Below, piece by piece: positions 36,963 through 49,464 of a stretch of DNA of 64,000 nt (within the stretch, counting starts at the first letter, position 1; each line of letters begins with the position of its first letter). The position numbers were made by a program, and so were the translations under genes. The stretch comes from Pipra filicauda (lineage: Eukaryota > Chordata > Aves > Passeriformes > Pipridae), in the NCBI RefSeq assembly GCF_003945595.2, contig NW_024104443.1, forward strand, positions 2,542,001-2,606,000. Reading direction: 5' to 3'. The notes beneath the pieces are model-generated. The model made no database searches. It was given only the letters and a program-made list of their open reading frames with translations, and had not been told where the DNA came from.

Positions 36963-39900
36963 TATAGCCATTAAAATAGACAAGCAGAGAGATTATAAAG
37001 AATGGAGAAAAAGATAATCCACAAGTATCAATGGTGCCAGTATTTTAAATAGCAATTACTAACATTTTCTGAATACACAGGTAGGAGAACGCTCCAATTA
37101 AATGTTTGGGTTTTACTTTCTGTGTCTCTATGAGAAAATGCAATGAAGAAAATTATTTTAAATTACAGTTGCTGTAAAGTTATTTCAGTTAATACATGAA
37201 GAGGAAAAAATATTTTTTCAATATTTTCTTATCTCCTTTAAAAAGAAAATAAGATTAGAATGCAAAAGAGAGAAGATACTAAATATCTAGTCATTTTGCA
37301 GAATGCAGTGAGTTACTGCAGTTTACGGACAGATAGGTTTTAATCTTATTTGTGTGCTTCTCCTCTTTCACATCCCTTTAAAACTCTGTGACTTTCTCCA
37401 CTGTGGTTAGAGGCAAGTGTAAACAAAGAAAGTGACTTTGAACTTTGTGTCACAAAGCAAATGGTTTCCCTGGAAACATCCATCAGAATATCTTGAATTT
37501 CACTGCCTTCAGTTTAGCTTTGGATGCATCAGTTTAAAAGGAGAACCAAATGTGCCTGGTTTTAAAACTTAGAAATGAAGCAAGAGTTTGTTAGTGTAAT
37601 TGAATCATTATTGAATGAGCATGCGAAGTGTATTCTCCCTGCACTTGGAGTTAGACTAGATGGTTGTTTCTTTTCTAAAGTGCAGACCACTAGAGAATGT
37701 ATCTATGATTAGACAAAAGATGCAAACTATCAAGAATGCAGAACGAGCCAGAAAGACTTTTTAACACAAGCTTAAGAAGTCATGTATTCACCATTTCCTC
37801 TTTTTTTTTTGATTTACAGTATGCTTTCACTTTCCACAGTGAAAATTATTTGTAACTTAGTTGTTTGCCTCTCTAAAAACTGTTGGCATGCCATACAGCA
37901 TAACTTTCTAATCTTCAGACTGACATTAATTGTAATAGAATATTTTTAAATTTTGTGTGTGATTTGTGGCTGTCTTGAAAATTATACAAGTGTTCCTTCT
38001 TTGTGTCAAGAAAAATTGCCACTAGTACTGTCTATAATTTAGCAATTGTGATTGCTGAATAACAGCTAAAAATATGAGTGCGAAGTTGGTGATTTTTATA
38101 GATCTGAGAACAGTAAGAGGGTAGTTCTTACTTTGCTGTAATGATCCTGACAGGAAGACTTCAACGAGTTAGTGATCCATACTCAGCTAACCTGAGTGAT
38201 CCCAGGCCTGTTCTGTGCTGCACTAAACTGCATGTAAAGGGTGGCCTTCAGGTCTGTGTTTTGCTGCTCAAATCTGCTTGTTCCAGAGTAAATTTAACCA
38301 ACTAATTGTGGTACAGTTGTCTGCAAGCAGTTCCCCCTAGGGAATGCCTAATCATGCCAGTAATTGCACAACCAGCATGGCCTTGTCTGTATCTAACAGC
38401 GCAGCAAAAAGTTCTCATGCAAAGAAAGTTTGTGTTGTGCTGTCCCTGGCAATTTGTCAAGAACTTTCCCAAACAAAAACAGCAGCAAAAGCAGCCCTTC
38501 ACTAAAACAATTCCCTGATAAAGTATTCCTATATACTTTTTTTTTCCCAATTAAGATTCTTATTGTATAATGTTAGATCATTTGCACTTAAATTATTAAA
38601 AAAAAAAAAAAAGAAACCAAACATGATTTTCCATAGATGACATGTAAGGCAACTATACCGTAAGTCTCTGATGACATGTTATTCCCTGCTAGTTCTGTAA
38701 TATTAAAATATTACACAGGGCAGCTGGAGACACTTTCTTTGCTATTAAGGACATTATTCTTTTTTTTTTCCACCATAGTCTGTAAATTACAATGTTGTCT
38801 AACAGGCAGATGATACATTTAAGTATAACTTGTAAAAAAAGTGATCTAATTTTTGCAAAGAATGTCTCCAACTATATTTCAGCTGAGGGCTTTCCATGTG
38901 GTGGAAACATTTGACAAATAATTGAAAGATGTGTGGAAGAGGAATATCCAAGAAATTACTGTTTGTTATGCTGTCTTCTGAAGTCATTTCAGTCATATAA
39001 GTAGATTATGCTGACATATGAGATGCTTTTGTAGTATATACAGCACAGTAATAATTTACAAGTTGCTGGTGTCTCACAAGACAACCTGCCTTTGGAGCCC
39101 AGAATACAACTTGGTTTTCCCAGTGGGCCTGATAAGTTCTAATGGAAAGATAATTGTCCTTTATGTAATGAAAAGGATGAGAAAATAAAGATAAATGTGA
39201 ACCAGCAGTATTTATTCCTGCATTTCCTTCATCCCATGTTCAGTGTTGTTTCATTGCAGTTTTGTATGCATTCTGTTTTATCCTCTTCTAGTTTCTGGAA
39301 GTTAATCAAAATCAGAAAGGATAAAAAGAAAGAAGCTGCACCAACAGTTGTGATTGCTACAGTTTTGATCTGACATGTGCCAGAAACTTAATAATAAGAG
39401 TTATATGTTGCGGCCTGAGTTTCAAAATCAGCAGCAAAACAGTTAGGTGAACTTGCTTTGCATTAGCTAGCAAATATTTTGGTTTTCCACCCTTCACTAC
39501 TGTTTTTGTTGTTGTTATTCCTTCCATGAGGACCTGATGATTTTGCCTATGTAAGGCAAAATTGATCATTATAAATCATTAATGAGCTTCCATGAGTTTA
39601 TGAGCACTGCACCTCAAAAGATCTGTGCATTTTCAGCTGTAATTGTGCATCGGCATAAGAATTTTAACCTTCCAAATTCCTTTAAAGGATACTTGTTTTC
39701 CCTTTCAGAAGTAATTTGACTTTGTTAGCATATTTGTCAAATCTACACTTCTATGGGCCAGAGATCAGATGCTTGGCAAGGTCCATGTCAAAATAACTAG
39801 AAAATGAATGTAATTACAGTATATGCTAGAGTTTCTTGATGTCAACATTACTTGTAAAGGCATATAATTGCAGCATATGTGTGGAACAAGCTACCACTGA

Positions 39901-42450
39901 AACCTGAGTTTCAGTGTTGACTGTGATGGGAACCTCTAGAAACTATTTAGAACCAATTTTCCTACCTTTTGGTATCTTGAAAACTGCAAATATCACTGAT
40001 CCTTCATCTAAAATGATGAATATTGCTGATGAGTTTATAAACACTTCCTGACTATCTTGTATAGAAATTTCTGTGGGGTTTTTTTTCTGGTGACTGATGC
40101 TTTTTTGCTAGCCAGACTCTGCCCCAAACTTGGATTCCTTATTTTGTAAGGATTTTGGAACTATTTCTCCTGTACTCACAGATCACTAACCCTGAGGTGC
40201 CCCCCTACCTTGGGAATCAAAATAGACTTTTTGGTTTGTATAAATGAACTGCAGAAATTATGATATAACAATCTGTTACAGCATAATGCAGTGATTTGTT
40301 CTCTTGGTGCTCAAATAATAAGACACAACAGCTTCTGTGTCCTGTATGGCCTGTGTTTGCTGCTGCCACTTGATCATCTGTACCTGGGTCTCCAGTGGTC
40401 CTGTTAAGAATATCTTTGGGATTTTGCCATGGCTCCCTCCTGGCTGACCTCATCACACTGCATGGCTGTGGAAATGTTTGAATAGGTAGATGGGACCAGT
40501 GTTTAGACAGAGGAGCTTGACACCTTCATCACCCACAGTATAGATGTAGCCCCTAGAGCTAAACAGGCAGAGTTTAGTCTTTTGGAGCCCATCTACAGCC
40601 TGATTTTGATCTGTGAACTATATGAACTAAGACAACATACAAAAGTGTTATTTTTAATTGAATTGGTCATCTTTGCAAAAAAAAACAAACCACTTGCCTT
40701 CTCATCTTCTCCCATAGTCAGACTTGTAGCTGCTTGGATTTACTCGTCAATCAGTTTGGTTTTTTTAGTGAGGTATCCTAAATTAACATAGTCTACATTA
40801 CACATTTTTCTTCAACTAATTTGCAAAACTTCAGCTGAGAAGTTTTAAAATAAAGTTTTTAAATAAATCTGCAGGTGAGTTTGTACTGATATCACTTGAT
40901 TTCATACATTTTGGTGACATTGCCTACCTGCTGTAAGAGCCTAAGAGATGAATGGCAGAATTCTTTTATCTTATGAAGTTCATATTAATTCTTTTTCTTT
41001 AGTGGAAAAATGGCTTACCTGCTCCTAAAGAAGGCCACTCACTTTACTGCAGAGACACCATAAGAGATTGTCTTTTCCAGTTATACAGTTTTAACTTCTG
41101 ATATTTTTCAGAACAAAGCAAAAATATTTCTTGCCTCTAGTTATCTAAATTATGTTGGTGGAAGGTTTTTTCCCCGACTTTATTTGGTTAATATGTAACA
41201 ATAATATAGTAAGAAAAGAGATCTGTGAAGAAGTAAAAAGTCCATCCTTTTCAACATCTGATTTAATTATGAGATGTTGATCACCAGTCTCAAGAATTCA
41301 GATACTTCAAATGATCTGCAAGTTCAGTTGTAGATAGAGATAAACTAGATACTTCCTTTTAGGACAACAATATATTTGTAATATTGGTGCACTTTTTTGC
41401 TATACAAAGATTGTTGGGTCATTGAAAATAAAACTTACAGGCCAAAAATTAAAACAGGTAAAAACATTTGAGGCATGTGGTTGGAAATTTTCCTCAGAAA
41501 CAGTGTGGTAGTTTAAGAAAAATCATTATCATGTATCCCAGACTGTTCTCTTTCAAGGAGTACTAGGACTTCCCTTTGTAAAACTTCCCTTTGAAGTACG
41601 TGGAACTACCACAGCATAAAATCTAAGTAATATTTTAAGTTTTAATTATAAATTCTTCAGCAGACTTTACACTGAATCCCCTACAGGAATTTTTCATCCG
41701 TTCCCCAGGACTTGCTTAAATTGTAAGATTGTTCAGGTTGTTAAAGTTGTTAAGTCCTCAAAGGCACCTGAATAGAAGCAGTTACTGTGACAATGTAGTT
41801 CAAATAATGTGTTTAAAAGGTTCTTAAGCATCTCCATGTCTTGTTAATTAATGTATTCACATTACTGCCACAGAAGGTGAATTTTCTTGGTTTTTGCCCC
41901 TGTCTCTGGGAGGGGAAAGAAGAGTGAAGCTTTTCCTGGCAACTAGGTGGAGAGAGATTCTGTTGTTCAAATCCCTGTCCTAGAGGAGAGAAAACAAAGC
42001 ATAACAAACTGAAATCTCCCCATCCCCCAGTTTAACTCTTATTAACTGTACAACTTACATCAATATGGGGGAAGATTTTCTTTGTTGTCTAAAACCTTTA
42101 AAATTGCCTTTTGAGTTTATCTCCACAAAAACAGGACACTAGATGCCTGCCACAGCAAACAAGACAAACTGCTTTCAGTGAGAATGAAGAAAACTTTTCT
42201 GATTCCTGTGATATCCATGAATGATTCTAGTGCCAACGTGGTAAAGGGTTTGATTTTGTTATTAAGATAATGTTCAAAATGTTTATTCTCTGTTTAATAA
42301 TTGTTTCAGCAAGTGAAAGAATTCCCTGATAATTTATATAAAGACTTATATAGGATTTCATGTGAAGATTGAGAATGATAAACACATATTTGATTCCTTC
42401 TGCCCTTACAGTATTAAAACATACAACACATGGAGTTACAGACAGCCTTC
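36963..42450. other. AT-rich non-coding DNA, no gene seen
   Basis: About 5.5 kb have no recognised exon, RNA gene or repeat family. Only homopolymer runs (A near 38599, T near 37800 and 38760) stand out. Conserved non-coding elements cannot be excluded without alignment. Confidence 0.55.
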
Positions 42451-42457
42451 AGCCTTG

Positions 42458-42580
42458 AGGTAAAAAGACAATAAAAGCATAAAATGACTTCTTGCTTTTG
42501 CTTCAAGCACCAGCAAAAGGCAACTTTGAAGTAAAAGACACTGAAAAGCCATCAAATGACTTCTACTGCTTTAGTTCAAA
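42458..42580 (+). repeat. Imperfect direct duplication of about 50 bp
   Basis: GAGGTAAAAAGACAATAAAA...AAATGACTTCTTGCTTT (42458 onward) and GAAGTAAAAGACACTGAAAA...AAATGACTTCTACTGCTTT (42528 onward) share one layout about 70 bp apart. Confidence 0.7.
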
Positions 42581-42893
42581 AGGCCATTCCTAGACAAATC
42601 TCCAGAGAAACTGCATGTTTGCCTAACCTCTACATCTATTTCTACCATACTAGCCACCTGAGATTGTTTAAATTATTATTAACATGTTTGTTAAATTGTT
42701 ACTAAGGGCAAAAGGCAGCTAACAGAAATGGATGGACAAAGACTGAAAAATTAACTGCGTTCCGGACACTGAGGACAGCTTGGTCTTGTTGTTTACAGGA
42801 GATGCTGAGTTTTAAGCTATGTTAACATATTGTGATGGTAACTTGTGTATGCATCTTTGAATTTATTGACTTCTGGTTTTCTATAACAAAAAA

Positions 42894-42912
42894 GGGGGGG
42901 GGGGGGGGGGGG
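42894..42912 (+). repeat. G19 homopolymer
   Basis: A run of nineteen G residues follows six A residues. It is long for a vertebrate G run and may be a mutational or sequencing hot spot. Confidence 0.95.
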
Positions 42913-43340
42913 AGAGATACATCAGGTAAGACATTTAGGTTTGTTAAGCCTTATATTCCTTGCATTAATTCCTTTTCAAATTTTCAAAATAGGTACAGTT
43001 GTCAGACATGACTACCAGAAGTGACAAACTGAGAAACATACAACTAATAACCACTACAAAAACCCAAACTCTGTGATTTAAATAGAGACATAATAAAAAT
43101 TCTAAGTATGCATGTGTGAAGTGAGAATGACTGAAGTGGCCACTTCTGTATGAACGAGAGAAGCTGTGTGAACATGTATGTGTGTAGATATTTCATGCTT
43201 CATGTGCCTTAAACAAATTACATTTGTATCATAATATGAGAAATAAAATAATCCGGTTTTATTATAAGTAAATTGATTTAAGTGGACAGCAGGAGGTGTT
43301 GGAATTTTTTTGCATCTTTCATTTAATTTCAGGAATTTTA

Positions 43341-43613
43341 GCCACCTCGCAAAGATTGTAAGGTGAAAAAGCCCCATCGGGGCTTGACACCAAAGGAATT
43401 TTGCGGTCGAGGTAGGGTACAATATATAAAAATGAAAAATTTACTCTGGCCACGTGGTAGGTCTTTGTATGCAAAAAGAGCCCCCTGTGCCGTACAGGGG
43501 GGTGCGTCATCAATCAATCAGGTGGGAGGGCGACACCCCCCTCCCGAGTTCGAAAAATTACCTTTTAAGGTAAAATACCTGTTACCTGTTGAATATTCAA
43601 CATCTTAGGTGGC
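43341..43613. other. Hairpin-dense segment of unknown nature
   Basis: At least five strong inverted repeats lie within about 230 bp. They are GCCCC-atc-GGGGC (43371-43383), CCCCCTGT-gccgt-ACAGGGGG (43481-43501), GGGAGGG...CCCTCCC (43524-43545), TACCTT-tt-AAGGTA (43559-43572) and the perfect palindrome GTTGAATATTCAAC (43588-43601). The segment is bracketed by GCCACCT (43341) and its complement AGGTGGC (43607). An 81-codon plus-strand frame spans much of it but has no recognised domain. Composition differs sharply from the AT-rich surroundings. It precedes an LTR-like block and may be the leader or internal part of a retroelement. Confidence 0.7.
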
Positions 43614-44183
43614 CAAGAGTACAAAGGGCGGGCGGGTTTTCGAATCGGGTGTGCTTTTCCATGTGTGTGGCTTGGGACTGCACCCAGCGCTGCCAATAAG
43701 GGATTTCTTGCTGCAACTTTCCTTGTCCTGCAAGTGTTTTTCTTTTTGCTGTTTTTTATAAATTGAAAAAAAAAGAGATTTTTCTCACAATAACACTTGT
43801 TCTCTAAGGGTCATTTCCTTAGAGAAATAGAAATAGAATTGAACTTCTCCTGGTTGCACAAAATCCCTCAGATAGATAAAGTTACCAGTTACATGCAGGC
43901 CCTTGGGGAAGTGGGAGTCGATGTTCTGCCCGGTTATGCAAAAACCCTCAGGTTAATAAAGTTGTTGTTTATCCCAAATAAACACAAACCCTTAGGAAAT
44001 ACAGGTTCAAATTTATGTCAAGCAAGTTTCAAGGATTACAGATAAAGGTTCAAATAAGTAAGTTTGTTGAGATACCAAGGTGAGCAGTGAGCGGAGTCAC
44101 TGTGACACAGGGGGTTTACAAAGTTTACAATGTACTGTTATATGCAATATTCTGTACTTCCTCATAATAATAAAGAGGGGCGA
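43614..44183 (+). other. Possible internal region of an LTR element
   Basis: This lies between the hairpin-rich segment and the LTR. It contains a hairpin with 10-bp arms, TTCTCTAAGG...CCTTAGAGAA (43800-43826), and two related words, CCCTCAGATAGATAAAGTT (43865) and CCCTCAGGTTAATAAAGTTG (43947). It ends in a purine-rich tract, AATAAAGAGGGGCGA (about 44169-44183), directly before the LTR, as a polypurine tract would. The frame 43797-44045 has no recognised domain. Confidence 0.4.
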
Positions 44184-44410
44184 TGTAGGCGTCGGGTTAC
44201 AGGAAGGATGCTGGATGAGGCATCCTGGGAAATGAAGTCCCGAAGTACTTCCACACATGAGCAGTGAGATGCCCTTGATTACTGGTCAAGGGAGTCACAT
44301 TATTTTGCATATAAAAAGTCACGTGCATATAAAAATAAAGAGGATTTAGCTCTGAACCCCCAACAAGCTAGCCGGGTCTGTATGGTTTATTTATGTATTA
44401 TATTAATACA
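44184..44410 (+). mobile_element. Short LTR (227 bp) with duplicated TATA region
   Basis: The block begins TGTAGG directly after a purine tract and ends AATACA, giving TGTA/TACA termini. It carries TGCATATAAAAA twice (44306-44317 and 44324-44335), separated by GTCACG, with AATAAA at 44334-44339. The position after a purine tract suggests a 3' LTR. No matching 5' LTR is present in the window, and no target duplication was found. Confidence 0.6.
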
Positions 44411-45156
44411 CCACAGGAGAGGGCAGTCTAAAATGAGAAGCATTAACTGTATAAAACACTGGGCATCAAAGTTGTTAATCAGATAAATGTCATCTCAGTG
44501 TAACACTGTTCAAAGAGACTAAAGTGAATGCTGCTTATATAAAAGGATTCTCATTATTTAAAAAAATTAAGGTGGAAGTGTATTTAAATTTTAAGAAGGA
44601 AGCTGGTAAATTACAGCAGGTTTAGAAAAAAAGGATAAGAAAGCTAATTAAAAGGCTCTAAGAGGTAAGACAGAAATTCAATGAGCTTGGTCAGGTTATC
44701 ACATTAAAGGACTCTTCTGAGGATAAGAATGAAAAACATTTTATCCTAAATCCTTAAATATCGTATGAGGAATGGGCATTTATTAGTCTGTTTAACACAG
44801 TTGTCAAAGGTTTCCAGCAACACTGAAAATTTTCAGACAACCAAGTTCCTACAGGCAGTACTTAAAGTCCTCAGTAAATTATTTATGATATCAGATTATT
44901 TGTTAAAAACTTCCACGAAGGAGCACAGAGTGCTGATAGTAGGGAGGGGTTCAGCCCTGGTATCCAGACCCTGTGTGTGTGTGTGTCTGTGTGTGTGTAG
45001 GAGGTCCAACTGCCAGCAGGTGTGAGGCAGACCCTGGAACTTCCATCCTGATCAGTCAGAAAGGGGAACAGAAAGGGTGCACTGATGCTGCCTGTGTTTG
45101 CATGTTCACAGTCTGTGTGTCTTATCTGTGTAACTGAACATGTGTGCATGTACTGT
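44411..45156. other. Non-coding DNA with GT microsatellite
   Basis: A (GT)n stretch at 44972-44998 with one CT interruption is the only recognised feature. Confidence 0.7.
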
Positions 45157-46096
45157 TGTGGTGGGTTGACCTTGGCTGCATGACAGGTGTTCACTTAGCC
45201 ACTGTCACTCATCTTCTCAGCTGGGGAGCAGAGAGCAAAAGCTCATGGGCTGAGATAAGGACAGGGAGAGATCACTCACCAATTTCCATAATGGGCAAAA
45301 CAAACTTGACTTAATTAATTTAATTTCTTGCCAATCAAAAGCCAGAGTAGGATAATGAGAAATAAAAACAAATCTTAAAACACCTTCCTCCCACCTCTTC
45401 CTTGTTCACAGACTTAACGTCACTCCTGATTTCTCTGCCTCCTCCCCCAAGTGTTGCAGGGGGACAGAGAATGGAAGTTGCAGTCAGTTCATCACACATG
45501 GTCTCTTCCACTTCTTTTGCCTCACATTCTTCCGCTGCTCCAATGTAGGGTCCCTCCCATGGGAGACAGGACTTCACAAGCAGCTCCAGCATGGGTTCAT
45601 CTCACAGGCTGCAATTCTTCACAAACTGCACCGACATGGGTCCATCCCATGGTATGTAATCTGGGGCCATGGGGTGCAGACTGATCCAGACTGGGTCCCC
45701 AGCTCCTGCCAGCAAACCTGTTCCAGCATGGACTCCTCTCTCCACAGGGCCACAGGTCCTGTCAGGAGCCTGCTCCATTGTAGGCTTCCCCCAAGGCCAC
45801 AGCCTCCTTCAAACATCCACCTGCTCCAGCATGGGATCCTGAATAGGCTGCAGGTGGATCTCTGCTTCACCATGGACCTCCATGGGCTGCAGGGGCACAT
45901 CTGCCTCACCATAGTCTTCTTCATGGGCTGCTCTGGCACCTGGAGCACCTCTTCTCCCTCCTTCTTCACTGACCTTGATGTCTGCAGAACTGCTTCTCTC
46001 ACATACTCTCCCTCCTCTCCTGGCTGCTGTTGTACAGCTGCTTTAGTTCCTTCTTAAATCTGTGAAATAAATCTCTGTGCAGCCATTTACACTACA
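45157..46096 (-). mobile_element. Avian LTR (family with GTGGGTTGACC end)
   Basis: On the plus strand it starts TGTGGTGGGTTGACCTTGGC. It then has GGACAGGGAGAGATCACTCA (near 45260), a long GC-rich part with repeated CTGCTCCAGCATGGG-type words (45540-45860), and a CTTCTTCACTGACCTTGATG segment near 45961. I recognise this family from bird genomes. The 3' portion on the plus strand departs from the family near 46055 and ends ACTACA at 46096, so that side may be shortened. Sense is taken as minus, from the polyadenylation region of the family. The frames of up to 127 codons inside are not genes. No target duplication was found. Confidence 0.8.
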
Positions 46097-47140
46097 TAAT
46101 TTCAAATTCCTGAAACAAAATCAATTGAGTGCAGTGCAGAGCACTGCCTCTTCCATTATGTAAATCAGAGTCCTCTCCTGAACATACCAATATTGAAGGG
46201 AGACATCTTTTCAAACCACTAATATTGGGTAAAAACAACCAGGTAGAACTCTGAAATTTCCTGAGAACTGTATGTATCACAGAGCAAACTAAAACTTGAC
46301 TAGCATGCTACTAGAACTCATCACTAGGAAAGCTTTCTGAGTTTAAATGTGAAGACCTTTAATTTCTAGGACAATATTTCCAAAAATAAAACTCTAACCT
46401 TTAAAAGACTGTGACCTATATTCTGTGCTGTTCAAGAAGAGCAAGTTTGTCACCTGAAGAATGCTTCTAACCCTTTCTACATGGTAATTTTAAGGCTGCT
46501 AAGTCATTTTGTCTTGTTGTAGAATAGAGACAAGATACTGAGCTATTGATTAATTTTTCTTTTCATCTCGTACATGGTGCATTTCTAGCTGAAATTTTAG
46601 TAAGTAAACAAAAGGCAAAGTGTGAGTGGAAGCATATTTGTGTTTCTTTAAGAAGTCAATAAATAAATTTTCACTTTTAAAGACTTTGAAAATCTAGTCG
46701 TATTCATGCATGAATAATTGGCTTTTCTAGTCCTGATGATTTTTTTCCTGGGTATTGCCTCCTACTTGCATAGAATTTTCAAATGTCTCATAGTATTCCT
46801 CAGCATCAAAATTATTTGATAGGATTAGGTTTTACTCTGTAGCTTTAAACTGTTTGGCCACAGTCTCTCATGTGTTTCCATATGACAGAGAGGCAGAATT
46901 CTGGTGGAAATCTCTGAGGCAAAACAACCCATCTAAAGGCACAGTCAGTTGCAGATTACTGTCTAGCACCTTATCAGTTTCTAGTATAAATTAAAGGTAA
47001 AAAGTCACTGGGGTGGGAAATCACTGTTGAGTGGAAAATGGAAATTCTGACATTTTCTGAGGGTTTACAGGAAATTTAGCGATTACAGATTTAAGTGTGA
47101 GAAGTTTTTTTGACTTCAGCCCTACACAGTCAATTGATTC
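46097..47140. other. AT-rich non-coding DNA, no gene seen
   Basis: Nothing was recognised. Confidence 0.55.
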
Positions 47141-47144
47141 AGAG

Positions 47145-47556
47145 TGAGAAAGTCGTGACTGTTCAGCTTGGAGAAGAAAAAGTTGCATGGAGACCTCATA
47201 GCAACCTTCCAGTATCGCAAACCCCAAGTAAGGGGGCCTACAGGGAAGGCAGAGAGAGACTCTTTGTCAGGCACTATAGTGATAGGACAAGGAGTAAGGG
47301 GTAGAAACTTAAAGAGGGAAAATTTGGGCTGGATATTAGAAAAAAATTCTGTACCAGGAGGGTGGTGAGGCATTGGAACAGGTTGCCCAGGGAGGTTATG
47401 GATGCCCCATCCCTAGAAGTGTTCAAGGCCAGGTTGGATAAGGCCTTGAGAAACCTGGTCTAGTGGAAGGTGTCCCTGCCCATGGCAGGGGTTTGGAACT
47501 AGATGATCTTCAAGATCCCTTGCAACCCTTAAAATTCTATGATTCCATGATTTGAT
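47145..47556 (+). mobile_element. CR1 LINE 3' end
   Basis: It carries the terminal ORF2 and 3' UTR of CR1. CTTCCAGTATCGCAAACCC corresponds to the AFQYLK block. GGAACAGGTTGCCCAGGGAG follows at 47376, then GTGTCCCTGCCCATGGCAGG, GAACTAGATGATCTTCAAG, and an end of AAAATTCTATGATTCCATGAT (47531-47551). The 5' side is truncated. Little internal decay suggests a younger insertion than the others. Confidence 0.93.
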
Positions 47557-47664
47557 GATAATTTACGTTTTTAAAAATGCACTAATGGTCAAGTGCAAAG
47601 AGAAAAAAGGCTACTGAGCAACTCACGTGGACAAACTAAAAGCAACCAAAATATTGAGCAATAA

Positions 47665-47746
47665 GGCCATTATGGCATAATGCCAGTATTTTGCCATTAT
47701 GCCATTATGCCATAATGTTGGCACTTCACTTTAGCAAAGTGAAGTG
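47665..47746. repeat. Palindrome cluster
   Basis: TGGCATAATG (47673-47682) pairs with CATTATGCCA (47695-47704, and again 47703-47712, because CATTATGC is tandem). It is followed by the hairpin CACTTCACTTT-agc-AAAGTGAAGTG (47722-47746) with perfect 11-bp arms. Confidence 0.9.
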
Positions 47747-49460
47747 TATACAAGAGATAAAAGTTCATAAAACTTACAAAGCTGTATTGGTTCACTGCTG
47801 AAAAAGTGCATTTTAGAAGTCCCTATGAATTAAAAATTCCAGACACTGTTCTACCATCTTGGATTCAAAACATTCACATAAGAGAAAATTACGCCATGAG
47901 ACTAAAAGACTGTTTCAACTGGTTTTAACAACATGTAAGTGTTGAATCAAAACGTCAGCTAGGTATGCTTGTGCAGAAAGTCACTGAGCAGCCCCTGATG
48001 TATGAAAAGGTAAATAATAGGAACTCTAGAACAGTTATGTAAAGACCTCTGTTATTGTTGAAGATAATAATTATTTTGTTCTTGACAGTTCTGTAAAAAG
48101 CATAACTACATACAGCTCTGTCTCAAAATATGCTTTTCAGTTCAATAGTGGATGATAGAAAGTAAGTTTTGCCTGAAAACTTTTAAACCAGGTATATATA
48201 ATTATTTTGAAAATAGGTATATTCCTGAATGAGGCATACAGCAGCAATGGGCAAGTGGCCAAGTATTTTTAAAAAATCAGTTTCAATAACTATTCAAAGC
48301 TCTGCTGAGATACTGTATTTCTTTGTCATGAAAAACAAGCTAAAACCCTTAAAAAGGTTTTTGCACCTGTCATGATGACTTTTACTTTCAATTCAGTCAA
48401 ATACACTTTTAAAATATTTTCTACTGTGAGATTTTAAAATTTCCCTTTCCAGTCCTCAATCAAAAGAAGAACCATAGAGAACAACTGCTATTTACATTAT
48501 AAACTATCCATTTTAGATTAATCAAGTGGATCTTAATTAACTATTATGTTAGGATGGTGGTTAATCTTTCCAACTCCATCACAGAGAAAGTTTACAAATG
48601 AAAAGATTCTGTCTTTGAAATGATTCATAGCCTAAATTTAAGACACAAACTACCTTACGCGCTCATAAATATTTGGAGAGCCAGACTGAATTAGAAAATC
48701 ACTGATTACACTTGGCTGATATGAGAGCAGATTACAAGAGAAAGAATGGGTCAGTGGTTGCAGTGCTAAAACGAAAACTGGAACGACGGACTTTTGTTCT
48801 CTCAACATCTTTAAATAAACTATTCAAGTTCCCTGTTGGAAAAATTATCATCCTTTTGCCTCCTACATTTCTTTTTCTCCAAAAGCTTTGAGAAATGAGC
48901 TGATGCTAAAATTTTGCTGTTTAACTGAAGAGGTCACTAAGCATGTTGATACAAAAAAGAGTACAGAGATATTCCAAAATGAAACAAGTAAGAAGAGAGG
49001 GAAGGGGGCTGTAATTCTTCTCTATTTCAGAAGACTGTTTAATTTAAGATAATCCAATCAAACAGAACAGAATGAGTAAAGCAGATCTCTCAATACACAA
49101 GAGAAAAGCAGGTGAATAATGAACCTTATCAAAACCAGCTCTGACTCACTGCATTGACAGGGGGTTGTCCATTGACAGAGGGTTGTCCTTCTCAATAATA
49201 CTGCTCACAGAATTTGTAGCAAGACTTGATTAGTGAAAAGTGGTCATTAACAACTAAAACAATAAAGTTGTCAATACAGTTCTTATTTCTGAATCTTAAA
49301 TCAGAAACATTAAGAGTTAGATAGAAGAAGAAGGTGCCATATTATTAAAAAATAGAAATTCTCTGGAGATGTTTATAGGAGTCACTTGATGAAGGCCTCG
49401 CTGCTTACCGAAATACTTCACAAAAAAAAGTGGGCTTTTTTGTTGGTAGTTGTCAGGTTT
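47747..49460. other. AT-rich non-coding DNA, no gene seen
   Basis: Nothing was recognised. Confidence 0.55.
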
Positions 49461-49464
49461 TTTA

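Noticed and set aside
36955..36975. Target duplication for the LINE at 36.3 kb
   Set aside because: Only a weak AGCCA match between the flanks was found, which is too short and diverged to claim.
45451..46057. Possible coding frames of 77 and 127 codons
   Set aside because: They lie within a recognised avian LTR and reflect its repetitive GC-rich words.
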